In this document: positions 12,397 to 12,564 of the stretch, in pieces
How positions within the stretch are numbered: the first letter of the stretch is position 1
Layout of the letters: the number at the start of each line of letters is the position of its first letter
DNA from: an uncultured Hymenobacter sp.
GTDB lineage: Bacteria > Bacteroidota > Bacteroidia > Cytophagales > Hymenobacteraceae
Length of the DNA stretch: 12,564 bases
NCBI GenBank assembly: GCA_937871705.1
Contig: CALMOO010000070.1
Location: 1-12,564, forward strand
Direction of reading: 5' to 3'
Translations under genes and position numbers: made by a program
Notes under the pieces: generated by a model
What the model saw: only the letters and a program-made list of their open reading frames with translations
Database searches by the model: none
Told to the model about the DNA's origin: nothing

Positions 12397-12564
12397 CTAA
12401 GGCTTCTTGGTGGTTTCGGTTTGGGCTGCCAGCTGCAGGGCTGCGTACAAATCGACGATGCCGCCGGTGGTTGAAAGAGTCGCAAAATCAGCCTTTTTGC
12501 CCTTCTCGCCGGGCACGAGCACCAGGGTGTGGTGCACCTGCGCCGACTCCCGGATAATGCGCTT
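12397..12564 (-). CDS. Probable S8 (subtilisin-like) serine peptidase, C-terminal end
   Basis: Only the last 55 residues are inside the window; the 5' part runs off the right edge. Reading the complement from 12564 gives KRIIRESAQVH..., then LVLVPGEKGKK, DFATLSTTGGIVDLYAALQL, and a Gln/Thr/Lys-rich end. The pattern of a strand, then FxxLSTTGGIVDxYxALxLA, is what I associate with the C-terminal end of Bacteroidota S8-family peptidases, where this block closes the subtilisin domain. The catalytic triad is not in view, so the family call is tentative. No type IX sorting domain follows this block, so if it is exported it is not by that tail. Confidence 0.55.
   Translation of the reverse strand, partial: KRIIRESAQVHHTLVLVPGEKGKKADFATLSTTGGIVDLYAALQLAAQTETTKKP

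Overview
The window looks like a piece of chromosome from a GC-rich member of the Bacteroidota, most likely Hymenobacter or a close relative in the Cytophagales. The evidence is TAnnTTTG-type promoter boxes, start codons without Shine-Dalgarno sequences, and a typical gene mix: M13 peptidase, secreted amidohydrolase, GH88/105 hydrolase, S8 peptidase, CDGSH protein and a SpoIIAA-like orphan. This placement is an inference from family resemblance, not a database match. Base composition and codon use look even throughout. I see no transposase, integrase, phage gene, CRISPR array, tRNA or rRNA.

Layout. A truncated M13 zinc metallopeptidase (1-531, +) ends at a textbook terminator. It is followed by a secreted S1/P1-nuclease or phospholipase C-fold enzyme (693-1871, +) and a lipoprotein cyclophilin (2034-2774, +). 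Converging on these are an exported amidohydrolase (2900-4201, -), a GH88/105 unsaturated-uronyl hydrolase (4374-5519, -) and a stand-alone CinA C-terminal domain (5657-6181, -). Divergent from these is an acyl-CoA-binding protein (6365-6619, +). Then come a CDGSH iron-sulfur protein (6838-7065, -) and a GNAT acetyltransferase (7155-7676, -), and a small exported protein of unknown function (7833-8354, +). That protein meets a SpoIIAA/STAS-like protein (8356-8796, -) tail to tail with a single base between the stops. A deoxynucleoside kinase (8949-9572, +) converges on a DUF2461-MOSC gene pair (9656-11180, -). Upstream lie a YitT-type membrane protein (11299-12279, -) and the last 55 residues of a probable subtilisin-like S8 peptidase (12397-12564, -).

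The genes do not form one pathway. The first half leans towards secreted hydrolases (peptidase, nuclease/lipase-type, amidohydrolase, pectin-oligomer hydrolase, prolyl isomerase). The second half is household metabolism (NMN deamidation or repair, acyl-CoA buffering, Fe-S, deoxynucleoside salvage, a Mo-cofactor-type enzyme).

The most unusual content lies between the genes. Several long inverted repeats sit just behind stop codons, two with arms of about 41-42 bp. Nearly every imperfect position in five of them is a G-U wobble on the strand transcribed from the upstream gene. Two intergenic elements share a bipartite core. The 9-mer GGGGTAGGG (or its complement) occurs eight times, both inside genes and inside terminator-like hairpins, and CCTACCCCC lies 4-7 bases before the start codon of three unrelated genes. 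No intergenic stretch exceeds 300 bases.
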